A stretch of 64,000 bases of DNA from positions 156,079 to 220,078 of the forward strand of contig JAUNOS010000001.1 of the NCBI GenBank assembly GCA_030537075.1, given 5' to 3'. Positions 25,654 to 35,281 of this stretch are shown here, piece after piece; within the stretch, counting starts at the first letter, position 1; each line of letters begins with the position of its first letter. The position numbers and the translations under genes are program-made. A model generated the notes under the pieces. That model was not told the origin of the DNA, ran no database searches, and saw nothing but the letters and a program-made list of their open reading frames with translations. Source of the DNA: Candidatus Saccharimonadota bacterium. GTDB lineage: Bacteria; Patescibacteriota; Saccharimonadia; Saccharimonadales; Saccharimonadaceae.

Positions 25654-25694
25654 CTCCTTGCTTTTTCTGACCAGCATAGTATAATATATACGAT

Positions 25695-26444
25695 ATGAAC
25701 ACCGCTCAGGGGTATATGAACGCGCTTACCAACGAGTTTTCTCGGGGGCATTTTCAGGATGCGCTGCGTTTTGGTTGGATGCTCCTGGAAGACCCGACAC
25801 TGCAGGAAGAGTTACGGGGGGATCCGTGGCGCCTGGGTATCATTCACCGTGATATAGCAGCGGTGTATGACCGGCTTGGTGACGTTGAGGCGGCAAAACA
25901 ATCACTCTACAAGGCCGAGTGGTATCATAATCAATTTGTTGTGGAGCAGCACAAGGATTCGCCACGGTCGCATCGAGACAATGAAGGCCAAAAAGCGGCA
26001 GCTCATGCCGAACGGTCGGCGACGCGCAGCTATGTCGGTATGATCGGATTGAGAGCAGCGCTCTTCTCTGGTGATGGTGGTAAGAACGCCCTCTCTGCTA
26101 TGCGGAGTGCGATGCGCGACATGGAGGAGGCGCATACCTATGGGCAGGCATCAGCTGAGCCACAGCCATTATTAAGGCAGTATGAAACCAACCTGACGCC
26201 GCGTTGGAGCATGGCCGAAAGCCTGTATGGTGATAGGCAGCGTGGTTTGGCGCTGGCAGGGCGCGCGATTCATTTGGCACTTTCTTCTGAATCAGAGGGT
26301 CACGCCAAGGGGATGACGAGCGGTGATATTATACGGGCGCGACTGCGCGGTGTAGCGAGGGGGATGGCGGCTGTCGCGGTCAATGTGTGTGCGCGCCTCG
26401 GCATGGCAAAGACAGCACAAACGATAACAGGAAAAGCATTGTAG
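25695..26444 (+). CDS. TPR-like hypothetical protein, 249 aa
   Basis: All-helical soluble protein. Residues 10-75 resemble one or two tetratricopeptide repeats (GHFQDALRFGWMLLED, then IAAVYDRLGDVEAAKQSLYK). The C-terminal part has GDRQRGLALAGRAIHLAL and an Arg/Ala-rich helix. TATAAT (25680-25685) ends 9 nt before the ATG. Followed after 11 bases by a YjbR-type gene. Probably a protein-interaction scaffold; partner unknown. Confidence 0.6.
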   Translation: MNTAQGYMNALTNEFSRGHFQDALRFGWMLLEDPTLQEELRGDPWRLGIIHRDIAAVYDRLGDVEAAKQSLYKAEWYHNQFVVEQHKDSPRSHRDNEGQKAAAHAERSATRSYVGMIGLRAALFSGDGGKNALSAMRSAMRDMEEAHTYGQASAEPQPLLRQYETNLTPRWSMAESLYGDRQRGLALAGRAIHLALSSESEGHAKGMTSGDIIRARLRGVARGMAAVAVNVCARLGMAKTAQTITGKAL

Positions 26445-26455
26445 AGGGGTGGACG

Positions 26456-26818
26456 ATGACGCATAAAGAATTTGAACAATTTATCCTCACCCTGCCGGGC
26501 GTTTGGTTGGATTATCCGTTTGGTGAGGACGTGGCAGTGTATAAGTTTGGTCGCGACAATGACGGCGCGGGCAAGATGGTGGCGCTGGTGGCGGAAGGCT
26601 CGAAGCCCTTGCGCGTCAGCTTGAAGTGCGACCCGCTGCTAGCGGAAAATCTGCGTGAAAAGTATGAGTCGGTGCTGCCAGGCTACCATCTGAACAAAAA
26701 GCACTGGAATACCATCATCTGCTCGGGGCAGCTGAGCGATGAGGAGATTTTTGATCTGGCGCGACTGAGTTATCAGCTGGTGGGCGGCGACTTGGTCGGC
26801 ACGTCGACGGACGGCTAG
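26456..26818 (+). CDS. MmcQ/YjbR family protein
   Basis: 120-residue protein of the YjbR (CyaY-like fold) family. Typical segments are LPGVWLDYPFGEDVAVYKFG, then LRVSLKCDPLLAENLRE, YHLNKKHWNTI and a C-terminal helix. Members are common, small and cytoplasmic, with a proposed nucleic acid-binding role but no firm function. ATG 26456 follows a GAGGGGTGG ribosome binding site. It ends 4 bases into the tail of the convergent gene. Confidence 0.85.
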   Translation: MTHKEFEQFILTLPGVWLDYPFGEDVAVYKFGRDNDGAGKMVALVAEGSKPLRVSLKCDPLLAENLREKYESVLPGYHLNKKHWNTIICSGQLSDEEIFDLARLSYQLVGGDLVGTSTDG

Positions 26819-27435
26819 GCACCATCTGCTTCGGTGATGGCGGTGAGTTGCTTACGCACTTGAGTCAGGTCAGCGATGGTTTTTGTCAAAAATTCCTTCA
26901 TGCTTTTACTGCTACTGGCTTTGTTCAGTTTTTCCATCATCAAGATGGTATCAGCCAGCTCAGTGCTCATCGTGTAGGCATACGTAGCGTCAAGATTGAC
27001 GTTCAGGTAGGCCTCGTCAAATTTTTTCTTCAAAGCGTCAGCCGGGTCAAGCGCAGTGATGGCTTTGGCCTGCTTTTTAAGGTCAATATTTTGGGCTGCA
27101 GCTGGCGTCTCGACTGATTTTTCGGCGGTCGTCAGCACAGCGACCAGCGAGCTGTTCGCATCCTGGAGCTTACTGGAGCGTAGCTTCGGCGTGTAGTCGC
27201 TGGCGACGGTTTTTAGCTTTTGGATGCGCGCGATCATTTTCATCGGTGAGGGGTTGCCGGCGGTGTTTTGGGCTGCCACGAGAATAAAAATAAGACTCAG
27301 GATGCCAATGATCCCCATGATGATCATGATGATCTTGGATTTTTTATCAAAGCCAGTGGGCGGCGCTGGCGCAGCGATTTGATTGAGATAATCAATACCA
27401 GACGGCGTAGGATCGAAAGGATTTTGTGGTTGCAT
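26815..27435 (-). CDS. single-pass membrane protein, 206 aa
   Basis: A proline-rich cytoplasmic N-terminus (MQPQNPFDPTPSG), one membrane segment (about 34-56, IIMIIMGIIGILSLIFILVA) and a helical extracytoplasmic domain of about 145 residues rich in Lys, Ala, Thr and Leu. Layout resembles the 48836 protein (Pro-rich head, membrane segment, helical domain), so they may be distant paralogues. A -10 TTTAAT (complement of 27442-27447) lies 6 nt before the ATG; divergent from dnaG. Confidence 0.65.
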   Translation of the reverse strand: MQPQNPFDPTPSGIDYLNQIAAPAPPTGFDKKSKIIMIIMGIIGILSLIFILVAAQNTAGNPSPMKMIARIQKLKTVASDYTPKLRSSKLQDANSSLVAVLTTAEKSVETPAAAQNIDLKKQAKAITALDPADALKKKFDEAYLNVNLDATYAYTMSTELADTILMMEKLNKASSSKSMKEFLTKTIADLTQVRKQLTAITEADGA

Positions 27436-27488
27436 ATCTCCATTAAAGCATAATCAGCAACAGAGGTAAAGAGTGGTATAATAAAGCT

Positions 27489-29231
27489 ATGCAAGATGCC
27501 AAAGAAGAGGTGCGCGCGCGACTGAATATCGAAGATGTCATCGGCGAGTATGTGCAGCTGAGTCGGGCGGGGCGCAACCTCAAGGGGTTGAGTCCGTTTA
27601 CGGACGAGCGGACACCGAGCTTTATGGTGAGTCCTGAAAAGCAGATTTGGCATGACTTTTCTTCTGGCAAGGGCGGCGACATCTTTTCCTTCGTGATGCT
27701 GGTCGAGGGGATGGATTTCCGGGGGGCGCTGGAGCATTTGGCGCGCAAGGCGGGTGTGGAGCTCGACATGTTTTCGGGTGGTGACGGCAAGACGGCCAAG
27801 CGGCGAGCGCGGGCGCGTGAGGCCTTGGCCCTCGCGGCGCGGTTTTACCAACAGGTGCTGCTGCGGACGCCGGAGGCGCTGTCGTATGTCAGTCAGCGGC
27901 GTGGCCTGGACAAGCAAACGGTGGCCGCGTTTCAGATTGGCTATGCGCCAAGCGACGGCTCGGCACTGGTGCGGGCATTGGAAAAGCGCGGCTTTTCACG
28001 GCGCGAGCTGGCAGATGCGGGCCTGACAAACCGCTATGGCGGTGATCTGTTTCGTGGACGTATGGTGGTGGTGCTGAGCGACGGCGCGGGTGAGCCGGTC
28101 GGCTTCACTGGACGTATCATTCGTGACGAGCCAAATGCCCCGAAGTACCTCAATACGCCCCAGACGCTCTTGTTCGATAAGTCACGCCATATCTTCGGGC
28201 TGTACCAGGCGAAAGAGGCGATCCGCAAAGAGGACGTGGCAGTCATCGTCGAGGGTAATCTAGACGTGGTAAGTAGTCATCAAGCGGGCGTGGCGAACGT
28301 GGTGGCGACTGCTGGGACGGCGATGACCGAGCAGCACCTGAAGGCGTTGAGTCGCCTGGCGGGACGTATCAAGCTGGCATTCGACGGCGACAAGGCGGGG
28401 GTAAGTGCCACGGAGCGAGCTATCGGTTTGGCGCAGGCGGTCGGTGTGGAACTAGAGGTCATTTCCTTGCCAGGTGGTGCTAAGGATCCTGATGAGCTCA
28501 TCCAGTCCCGCGGTGTTGACGCCTGGCGTCAGGCTATCGCCGAGGCTCTGCCGGCAGTGGAGTGGGTGATTCGGCGGTATTCTGAGCGAGAAGACGTCAC
28601 TTCGGCCGAGGGCAAGCGGCGCTTTTCGACGGCGGCCCTCACCTTGATACGTCGCCTGAAAGATCCGGTAGAACAAGAGCATTATCTGAAGGAAGTTTCT
28701 GCCACGACGGGGGCGAGTCTGATAGCACTGCGGGCAAAGTTGCAGGGCCAGGCTTCGCAGTCGTCAGTGCTAACATTGAAACGACCCAAAGTCGAAAAAC
28801 AGGCGATCCGGCAACCGACGGATGATGCGGAAGATGCCGTACTCGGCCTGGCGCTGCGCGAGCCTGCGGTGCGACGTTGGTTGCCAGCTCTGAAGCCGGA
28901 GATGTTCACGAATGAAACAGTGCGGGAATTGGCAGCTGCTTTGCAGGCGGGCGACGACCTGAACACCGAGCAGTTGCCGCCACACTTGCAAAAATTTGAA
29001 CAGTATGTAAAGATAGTACAGTTGAAAAGTGACAGTCGCTATGCCAATTGGGAGCCAGAAGCGCTCGATAAAGAAATGGCTCGGCTGGTCAAGAGAATCG
29101 TAACCAAACACCGTGAACACAAAAAACAGCAATTATTACACCAGTTGCGCGATGCGGAAGATATGAATGACGAGACGCAGGCGGAAGCCTTGCGCCATGC
29201 GCTGAACGCACTGATAAAGGAGAACAAGTGA
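27489..29231 (+). CDS. dnaG: DNA primase DnaG without zinc ligands
   Basis: 580-residue primase making RNA primers at the fork. The N-terminal zinc-binding domain keeps its fold sequence ([26 protein letters not shown]), but the four metal ligands of the family, Cys, His, Cys, Cys, read Ser35, Thr38, Asp56 and Ser59. The RNA polymerase core follows, with FTGRII, the TOPRIM Glu in VIVEGNLD (about 255) and FDGDKAG (about 299). The C-terminal helicase-binding region is shorter and divergent. TGGTATAAT ends 6 nt before the ATG. Overlaps rpoD by GTGA. Confidence 0.95.
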   Translation: MQDAKEEVRARLNIEDVIGEYVQLSRAGRNLKGLSPFTDERTPSFMVSPEKQIWHDFSSGKGGDIFSFVMLVEGMDFRGALEHLARKAGVELDMFSGGDGKTAKRRARAREALALAARFYQQVLLRTPEALSYVSQRRGLDKQTVAAFQIGYAPSDGSALVRALEKRGFSRRELADAGLTNRYGGDLFRGRMVVVLSDGAGEPVGFTGRIIRDEPNAPKYLNTPQTLLFDKSRHIFGLYQAKEAIRKEDVAVIVEGNLDVVSSHQAGVANVVATAGTAMTEQHLKALSRLAGRIKLAFDGDKAGVSATERAIGLAQAVGVELEVISLPGGAKDPDELIQSRGVDAWRQAIAEALPAVEWVIRRYSEREDVTSAEGKRRFSTAALTLIRRLKDPVEQEHYLKEVSATTGASLIALRAKLQGQASQSSVLTLKRPKVEKQAIRQPTDDAEDAVLGLALREPAVRRWLPALKPEMFTNETVRELAAALQAGDDLNTEQLPPHLQKFEQYVKIVQLKSDSRYANWEPEALDKEMARLVKRIVTKHREHKKQQLLHQLRDAEDMNDETQAEALRHALNALIKENK

Positions 29232-30187
29232 ACGACGATACGCAGTACACCACCGACGAAGATTTTTTAGAGCCAGATTTGCAGGCGGTTGACGACGAGG
29301 AAGAGGTCGAGGACCTCGACGCGCTGAACGCCGGCCAGTATCTGGATGATATTTCCGATGACTCGGTGCGGTTGTATTTGCGCGAAATTGGTAAAATTCC
29401 GCTCTTGAGCGCCGAAGAGGAGATGGAGCTGGCGCAGCGTATCGTCCAGGGTGATAAGAAGGCCAAGGACAAGATGGCCGAGGCAAATATGCGCTTGGTG
29501 GTGTCCATCGCTAAGCGCTACTCGGGCCGCGGGCTGGACTTCCTGGATCTTATCCAGGAAGGAAATACCGGTCTGCTGCGCGCCGTTGAGAAATTTGACC
29601 CCGACAAGGGCTTTAAGTTTTCGACCTACGCTACCTGGTGGATTCGCCAGGCTATCACCCGCGCCATCGCTGACCAGGCGCGTACCATTCGCATCCCGGT
29701 CCACATGGTTGAGACTATCAACAAGTTGCTGCGTACCCAGCGGCGGATGACCCAGGAGCTGAACCGCGAGCCAACCATCGAAGAGCTGGCGAAAGAGCTC
29801 GAGATGGAGCCGGAAAAGGTCGAACACGTGATGAAGATCAAGCAAGACATCTCCAGCCTCGATGCTGGCGTGGGGCGCGATGGCGACGACGAGGACTCGG
29901 TCTTAGGCGATTTTATCGAGGATGAGGACACGGTTTCTCCAGAGGAATCAGCGACCAATCAGTTGCTGAAAGAGAAGGTGGCCGAGGTGCTTTCCAGCCT
30001 CAGTGATCGCGAGCAGAAGATCGTCCGTATGCGCTTCGGGTTGGACAACGGCAAGAGCCATACTCTGGAAGAAGTCGGCCAGGAATTTGCCGTCACTCGC
30101 GAGCGTATCCGCCAGATTGAAGCCAAAGCCCTCACCAAACTTCGCAAGCACAAGGATGCGAAGAAGCTGTATGAGTATTTGAGTTAG
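29228..30187 (+). CDS. rpoD: primary sigma factor RpoD
   Basis: 319-residue sigma-70 housekeeping factor. An acidic N-terminus of about 40 residues replaces a full region 1.1. Region 1.2 begins [12 protein letters not shown]; region 2 has [20 protein letters not shown] and [10 protein letters not shown]; region 3 has [12 protein letters not shown]; region 4 has [14 protein letters not shown] and the helix-turn-helix [19 protein letters not shown]. The start is GTG 29228 with AAAGGAG upstream, overlapping the dnaG stop. The dnaG-rpoD pair is a classic bacterial order. It should recognise the extended -10 boxes seen across this window. Confidence 0.97.
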   Translation: MNDDTQYTTDEDFLEPDLQAVDDEEEVEDLDALNAGQYLDDISDDSVRLYLREIGKIPLLSAEEEMELAQRIVQGDKKAKDKMAEANMRLVVSIAKRYSGRGLDFLDLIQEGNTGLLRAVEKFDPDKGFKFSTYATWWIRQAITRAIADQARTIRIPVHMVETINKLLRTQRRMTQELNREPTIEELAKELEMEPEKVEHVMKIKQDISSLDAGVGRDGDDEDSVLGDFIEDEDTVSPEESATNQLLKEKVAEVLSSLSDREQKIVRMRFGLDNGKSHTLEEVGQEFAVTRERIRQIEAKALTKLRKHKDAKKLYEYLS

Positions 30188-30480
30188 GGCTGCCTGTTGC
30201 CAAGTTCTCGGGGCGGACGAAGACCGACCAGATCGTTCTCCTGGGCCATCCACCCTTGTGCTTCTCGGACACTTTTTGGGTCTGGTCCGAGCTCGGGCTG
30301 CATGAGTTGCTCTATGCTTATCCGATTTCGTTCATTCTCTTCAAGTCGTTTGATCTCTCCCTCGCTGAGGAGGCTTGCCTGTATAGCAGTTTTACCCACG
30401 CTGCGCACCATTTTTTCTGAGCGTGGCTCGTTGTCTGGTGTTTCGGGTGTGTTTGTGGGGTTACTGGTTTCTTTGTCCAT
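30184..30480 (-). CDS. hypothetical protein, 98 aa
   Basis: Small charged soluble protein, convergent with rpoD (4-base overlap). A disordered Thr/Pro/Asn/Glu-rich N-terminus ([15 protein letters not shown]) is followed by a helical part with [19 protein letters not shown] 30480 is chosen because a TATAAT (complement of 30487-30492) ends 6 nt upstream and overlaps the longer in-frame start. No family recognised. Confidence 0.6.
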   Translation of the reverse strand: MDKETSNPTNTPETPDNEPRSEKMVRSVGKTAIQASLLSEGEIKRLEENERNRISIEQLMQPELGPDPKSVREAQGWMAQENDLVGLRPPRELGNRQP

Positions 30481-30549
30481 ATTTAAATTATAGCACATAA
30501 TATACTTTTATGCAAGCATATGCACTAAAATGACGAAGAATAACAGAGG

Positions 30550-31140
30550 TCAGCACTGCTCGGGCGCCTTACAAAAATGCTCGTGGCGAGTGATGGCGTC
30601 GAGTTTGGCGTGTAGCTCCTCCAGACTGCCGTCATTGATGACGAAGTAGTCAGCGATGGCGATGGGGCCGCCTTTTTCGAGGTTTTCGATTTCCGACCAA
30701 TCACGCTGGTCGATCTCGTGCGGTTGCATCGGTCGCTCGGGGCGCTTGGCCATGCGCTGGTAGCGCAGGTGCTTTGGCGTGACGATGGCGACGACCGACA
30801 TCTGGCCGGGAAATTCATGCTTGAGGATCTTATATTCACTCCAGGTGTACAGACCATCTAGCACGATCATCTTCTGCCCCGCGTTGATCAGATCATGCGC
30901 GTTTTTAATAGCTCGCTTGACGACGAAATCCTTACCTTCTTTCGCGCGAATTTCCTCGCGGAACTGCTGCTGGTTATCCCAGGTCGGCTCAATGCCTGCT
31001 TCGGCCATGGCCTGGTAAATGATGCCGCCAAAGTAGATCTTCGGGATGCCTTTAGCGGTGAAATAATCGACCGCCGAACTCTTGCCGCTGCCCGCCAGGC
31101 CCACTAGGGCGATGATTTTTGCATGCTTGTCTGTACTCAT
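30550..31140 (-). CDS. P-loop kinase, dephospho-CoA kinase-like
   Basis: 196-residue nucleoside/CoA-type kinase fold: Walker A GLAGSGKSSAVDYF at the N-terminus, IYFGGIIYQ, a lid-like region with RYQRMAKRPER and EIDQRDWSEIE, and DYFVINDGS near the end. This pattern is seen in AAA/dephospho-CoA kinase-like proteins; the true substrate is uncertain. ATG 31140 follows a -10 TACAAT (complement of 31147-31152) by 6 nt, ruling out a longer frame. Single gene. Confidence 0.75.
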   Translation of the reverse strand: MSTDKHAKIIALVGLAGSGKSSAVDYFTAKGIPKIYFGGIIYQAMAEAGIEPTWDNQQQFREEIRAKEGKDFVVKRAIKNAHDLINAGQKMIVLDGLYTWSEYKILKHEFPGQMSVVAIVTPKHLRYQRMAKRPERPMQPHEIDQRDWSEIENLEKGGPIAIADYFVINDGSLEELHAKLDAITRHEHFCKAPEQC

Positions 31141-31256
31141 GAAGGTATTGTAGCAACTCGGTAGCAGGGTGGCAAACACGGGGCCAGTGATGGGCGGTCA
31201 GAGGCGCCCCGTAAGGTGTTTATGGTTGCAAAAAGAAAGAAAAATTGCAAAAGTAC

Positions 31257-31287
31257 TTGACAAATCAAGAGAGAGAGAGAGTATTAT
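31257..31287 (+). promoter_or_regulatory. lipoprotein promoter with (AG)7 repeat in the spacer
   Basis: -35 TTGACA (31257-31262), a 19-base spacer of which 31268-31281 is seven AG units, and -10 TATTAT (31282-31287). Loss of one unit gives the optimal 17-base spacer, and loss of two gives 15. It drives the 304-residue lipoprotein. Confidence 0.7.
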
Positions 31288-31351
31288 AGGAGCCATAACA
31301 ACACCACAGACGCCAGAGAAAACCAGGCGGCAAAAGAAAGGCAAGACATTC

Positions 31352-32266
31352 ATGGCACGAAATGAGAAATTCACGGCACCAGCTCCTAGCGTAGAAAAAG
31401 GGGAAGACAGCGGGCGACCTGGCCCGCTCAAAAAGTTAGTACTGGCCGGTATCGCGGTGGGAACAGCATTTAACACGGCTGCTTGTTCAGCGGAGGATTG
31501 GGAGTCACCACGGCCGACAGCTACAGTGACGGTGACTGAGACGGCGACCCCTTCAGCGGCGCCAGAAGCCGCTACCAGTGAAGTTGGGAAAGAGCAGTCT
31601 GACATCGAGATTAAGCCGACCCCAGAGGAAATGCAGCGCGCAAAGGAAATTGTGCTTCCTGAGATAGAGGAGAGGCTTAACGAGTTTGAAGGTCTTATCG
31701 CAAGTGGAGAGTTATCGCAGTATAACGTTCTTAGCGGCAAGGACTCACTATCGTTTTATGGCGATGAGCATCATATACCTGGGTATGGCGAGGAGCAGGG
31801 TGTGACGTTTGAGGGACGGAATTCCCTTGGATTCTTTGTTACTCCTACGCTTGAGGGTACTACTTTGAGAGTTTCTCAGGAGGCATCGGTGTCTGCTTAT
31901 CAGAATGGAGAACTTGTTAAGTACGATGAGATGAGTTCTGAGCTAAAAAAAGAAGAGGCTAAGTTAGAAGAAAGCGTTACTGTCAAGTTTTCTATCCCAG
32001 AGGGTTATCTCTCAGATGGGGATCTGGCCCCTGATACTATTCGTAAGGTGTTGAAGGATCCTGAGACGCTAATGACTGATATCAGTAGTGATATTCGTGG
32101 GCTAAACAAACACGCCTGGGATGATGGTGGTATACTGAATTCCTATGAGTATAAGTATGAGTATGATGATGCTGGAGACGGCACGATGATTTTTCTTGAC
32201 GGTTATGGCCCACGAGAAACTCTGGAACGCATACTCAGTGACTACCTTCGGGGTGCGGGTAAGTAG
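31352..32266 (+). CDS. Sec-type lipoprotein with Thr/Pro-rich linker
   Basis: 304 residues. A signal segment (about 27-44) ends in a lipobox with Cys45 (NTAAC), so the mature protein is lipid-anchored outside the membrane. A Thr/Val/Pro linker (TATVTVTETATPSA) leads to a domain of about 230 residues with SIPEGYLSDGDLAPDTI and a C-terminal YEYDDAGDG region; no fold recognised. ATG 31352 lies after the promoter at 31257; the frame is open further upstream, but that part precedes the start of transcription. The linker resembles that of the 39148 lipoprotein. Confidence 0.75.
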   Translation: MARNEKFTAPAPSVEKGEDSGRPGPLKKLVLAGIAVGTAFNTAACSAEDWESPRPTATVTVTETATPSAAPEAATSEVGKEQSDIEIKPTPEEMQRAKEIVLPEIEERLNEFEGLIASGELSQYNVLSGKDSLSFYGDEHHIPGYGEEQGVTFEGRNSLGFFVTPTLEGTTLRVSQEASVSAYQNGELVKYDEMSSELKKEEAKLEESVTVKFSIPEGYLSDGDLAPDTIRKVLKDPETLMTDISSDIRGLNKHAWDDGGILNSYEYKYEYDDAGDGTMIFLDGYGPRETLERILSDYLRGAGK

Positions 32267-32290
32267 TCCACTCATCTGACACACCCTATT

Positions 32291-32316
32291 CCCGCCGTTA
32301 CCCACGGCGGGATTTT
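32291..32316 (+). terminator. Rho-independent terminator of the lipoprotein gene
   Basis: CCCGCCGT, loop TACCC, ACGGCGGG, then ATTTT, 24 bases after the lipoprotein stop and 21 bases before the polA -10. Confidence 0.88.
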
Positions 32317-32348
32317 CTGTGTTGTGGTCGGGCTGGTATAATGAAGCT

Positions 32349-34883
32349 ATGAAACGACTGGCGGTTATTGATGGCAAATCGGTATTTTACCGGGGGTATT
32401 ATGCGATGCCCGGCCTCAGCACGGCTGACGGGGTGCCGACGGGCGGGGTGTATGGGTTTGTCTCTTTGGCGATTGAATTGATCAAAAAGTTGGAGCCGGA
32501 CTATGTGGCAGTGGCGTGGGATAAGAAGGGGACGAATATCCGCAAGCGCCGTGAGCTCTACCCGGAGTACAAGGCGGGGCGAAAACCCGCGCCGGATGAT
32601 TTTTATGCCCAGATTCCCATTTTGATGGAGCTGCTGGACGCTTTTGGTTGGCCGCTGTATGAGCTGGATGACTATGAAGCGGATGATATCATGGCGACGT
32701 TCGCAGTGGAGGCGGCTCAGAAGGGGGTCGAAACCTGCCTGATTACCTCTGATCTGGACGCCTTGCAGGCAGTTAGTCCGACCACCCGGGTGTTTGCTAT
32801 GAAAAACGGCCTGAGTAACATCCAGGAGTTTACGCCAGAAAGCTTTGAGGCAAAATATGGCATTCGGACCGAGCAGTTTTTGGATTTGAAGTCGCTGATG
32901 GGTGACTCAAGTGATAATTTGCCAGGCGTGCCAGGCGTGGGGCAAAAAACAGCGGTGAAGTTGCTGCAGGCGTACGGCGACCTGGACGGCGTGTACGCGC
33001 ACGTGGATGAGCAGAAGGGCGCCCTGAAGGCCAAGTTAGAGGCAGGGCGTGAATCGGCGTACCTGACGCGTGAGGTGGCCAGGCTGTGGAGTGATGCGCC
33101 GGTGCAGCTGGACTGGGCGGTGGCGGATGTCAATGACTGTGATTATGCGCGGGTGGCAGAAATTCTCAGGCGGCTGGAGTTTCATTCGCTGGTGGGGAAG
33201 TTGCCGGCGTATATGCAGGCGGAGAGCGCGGCCTTTGTCCCTGAGGCGCTGGCCGAGCCGTCCCTAGAGCCGCTACCGCCAGCGCCGCTGTTTGACGCGG
33301 TGGTGTTTGCGTGGCACGATGACGCTACTCCTGGCACGCTATATGTAGCGTCGACACCAGATGTAGCGTATACGGTGGATATAGCGACGGCGCCCGAGTC
33401 GCTATGGCGGGTGTTGGAGCAGGGGCGCGTGGTGGCGGAGGATGTGAAGGCGCTGTATCACGCGCTGGACGCGGCAGGCGTCAGCGTGCGGTTTGGCGAG
33501 GTGTGGGATGTGCGGCAGGCGGCGTTTTTACTGGATCCACTCAGGCGGGACCGGAGTTTATCCGCGCTGAGCGGTGATTTTACGGAAGATGCTGGGCCGG
33601 TGCGGCAGGTGGCGCGGCTGCAAAAGGTGTATACTGAACAGGTCAGTAGCTTTGAGGGTCGTCCGGAGCTTTCGCGCATCGCCATGGACTATGATTTTCC
33701 AGTGATTTGGCCGCTCTTTCAAATGGAGCGGCGGGGGATGCGGCTGGATGTCTCCTCTTTGGAACAGATGGGCCGAGAGCTAACGGCGGAGCTCAGGCAG
33801 ATTGAGCAACAAATGTATACGGCCGCTGGCTATGAGTTCAATCCCGCTAGTCCGGCGCAGCTGTCTGAGGTGCTGTTTACGAAGCTGCAACTGCCGACGT
33901 CAGGGATAAAAAAGGGCAAGACGGGTTATTCGACGGGGCAGAAAGAGCTGGATAAGCTGCGCGGCCAGCATCCTATCATTGAGTTGATTGAGCGGCAGCG
34001 TGAGCTGGCAAAACTGATGAGTACTTATGTGGAGGCGCTGCCAAAGCTGGTGGCGGACGATGGGCGGATTCACACCACCTTTCATCAGGACACCACCAGT
34101 ACTGGGCGGCTCTCCAGCACCAATCCAAATCTGCAGAATATTCCGGTGCGCACCGAGCTAGGGCGGCGGATTCGTCAGGCGTTTGTACCGAGCAGGGGCA
34201 AGGTGTTCGTGGGCGCCGATTATTCGCAGTTTGAGCTGCGTCTGGCGGCGGCGCTGGCGGGCGACCAAGCGCTGATTGACGACTTTAATAGCGGGGTGGA
34301 TATTCACACCAAGACAGCGGCGGAGACCTATGGTGTGGCCATGGAGCAGGTGACGAAGGAGCAGCGGCGGGCTGCTAAGGTGATCAATTTCGGCGTGCTG
34401 TACGGCATGAGCCCGCACGGGCTGGCGGCCGCGGCGCAGATGAGTTTTATGGAAGCGAAGCAATTTATTGATCATTATTTTGCGCTGCGCCAACCAATTC
34501 GCGACTACCTGGATAAGACATTAGCACAGGCGAAAGAACAGGGCTATGTGGCGACTTACTTTGGCCGACGCCGTCCGACGCCAGATGTTAATTCGAGCAA
34601 TTTTATGGTTCGCTCGGCGGCTGAGCGGGCAGCTATGAATATGCCGATCCAAGGCACCGAGGCGGATCTGATGAAGCTGGCGATGATTCGGCTGGAGGAA
34701 AGCTTAGCAGGGCTAGCCGAGCCGGTGCTGCAGGTGCATGATTCCATCCTCGTGGAATGCGCGCCAGAGGATACCAAAAAAGTGGGCGATATCATGCGGC
34801 GAGAGATGGAGAGTGTCTGTCCAGAGCTGGCTATTAACCTTAAGGTTGATGTGGGCGTCGGGTCACACTGGGGTCGGGTATGA
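32349..34883 (+). CDS. polA: DNA polymerase I
   Basis: 844-residue repair and Okazaki-fragment polymerase. The 5'-3' exonuclease domain is intact (LAVIDGKSVFYRGYYAM, DDYEADDIMATF, GDSSDNLPGVPGVGQKTA). The 3'-5' exonuclease region (about 295-460) lacks the DxE motif, so proofreading is probably absent. Polymerase motifs A (GADYSQFELRLAA, about 620), B (RRAAKVINFGVLYGM, about 673) and C (VHDSILVE, about 796) are complete. TGGTATAAT (32337-32342) ends 6 nt before ATG 32349. The stop overlaps the next start (ATGA). Confidence 0.97.
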   Translation: MKRLAVIDGKSVFYRGYYAMPGLSTADGVPTGGVYGFVSLAIELIKKLEPDYVAVAWDKKGTNIRKRRELYPEYKAGRKPAPDDFYAQIPILMELLDAFGWPLYELDDYEADDIMATFAVEAAQKGVETCLITSDLDALQAVSPTTRVFAMKNGLSNIQEFTPESFEAKYGIRTEQFLDLKSLMGDSSDNLPGVPGVGQKTAVKLLQAYGDLDGVYAHVDEQKGALKAKLEAGRESAYLTREVARLWSDAPVQLDWAVADVNDCDYARVAEILRRLEFHSLVGKLPAYMQAESAAFVPEALAEPSLEPLPPAPLFDAVVFAWHDDATPGTLYVASTPDVAYTVDIATAPESLWRVLEQGRVVAEDVKALYHALDAAGVSVRFGEVWDVRQAAFLLDPLRRDRSLSALSGDFTEDAGPVRQVARLQKVYTEQVSSFEGRPELSRIAMDYDFPVIWPLFQMERRGMRLDVSSLEQMGRELTAELRQIEQQMYTAAGYEFNPASPAQLSEVLFTKLQLPTSGIKKGKTGYSTGQKELDKLRGQHPIIELIERQRELAKLMSTYVEALPKLVADDGRIHTTFHQDTTSTGRLSSTNPNLQNIPVRTELGRRIRQAFVPSRGKVFVGADYSQFELRLAAALAGDQALIDDFNSGVDIHTKTAAETYGVAMEQVTKEQRRAAKVINFGVLYGMSPHGLAAAAQMSFMEAKQFIDHYFALRQPIRDYLDKTLAQAKEQGYVATYFGRRRPTPDVNSSNFMVRSAAERAAMNMPIQGTEADLMKLAMIRLEESLAGLAEPVLQVHDSILVECAPEDTKKVGDIMRREMESVCPELAINLKVDVGVGSHWGRV

Positions 34884-35281
34884 TCCGCGCGGTGCTGTTT
34901 GACTGTTTCGGGGTGCTGGTCGGTCATGACGGCGTTGACCCGGCGCTCGCCGAGGTGGTGATGGTGCTCAAGGGGAGGGTGAAGTTAGGTGTGCTGTCAA
35001 ATATGAGCTGTAACCAAGTGCCAGAGCTACTGGGGCCAGAGCTGACGGCGTGCTTTGATGAGATATTGGTGTCGGGCGAACTGGGTGTCGGCAAGCCCGA
35101 CATGCGCGCATACCTGGCGGCAGCGCAGCGGCTGGGTGAATTTCCCGGCGACTGCTTACTTATCGACGACAGTGCGCGCAATGTGACGGGGGCCGAGGAG
35201 GTTGGTATGGCGGCGGTGTCGTACACTGATCCAGCGGAGCTAGTGCAAAAATTGAAAGAATATGGTATAATCACCTCATGA
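34880..35281 (+). CDS. HAD-superfamily hydrolase, short
   Basis: 133-residue HAD phosphatase-like protein: motif I VLFDCFGVLV (nucleophile Asp; the second position is Phe as in dehalogenase-like members), motif II LGVLSNM, motif III Lys in VGKPDMRAY, motif IV LLIDDSARN. The cap domain is almost absent, so a large or macromolecular substrate is possible. It overlaps polA by ATGA and the following gene by ATGA; the middle of a tight three-gene set. Confidence 0.88.
   Translation: MIRAVLFDCFGVLVGHDGVDPALAEVVMVLKGRVKLGVLSNMSCNQVPELLGPELTACFDEILVSGELGVGKPDMRAYLAAAQRLGEFPGDCLLIDDSARNVTGAEEVGMAAVSYTDPAELVQKLKEYGIITS

Noticed and set aside
31169-31351. Longer N-terminus for the 31352 lipoprotein
   Set aside because: It would contain its own promoter, and the signal peptide would no longer be near the start.
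33337-33350. CGCTATATGTAGCG inside polA, similar to the nrd palindrome
   Set aside because: One mismatch, inside coding sequence for an ordinary stretch of PolA, no promoter nearby. Taken as chance.
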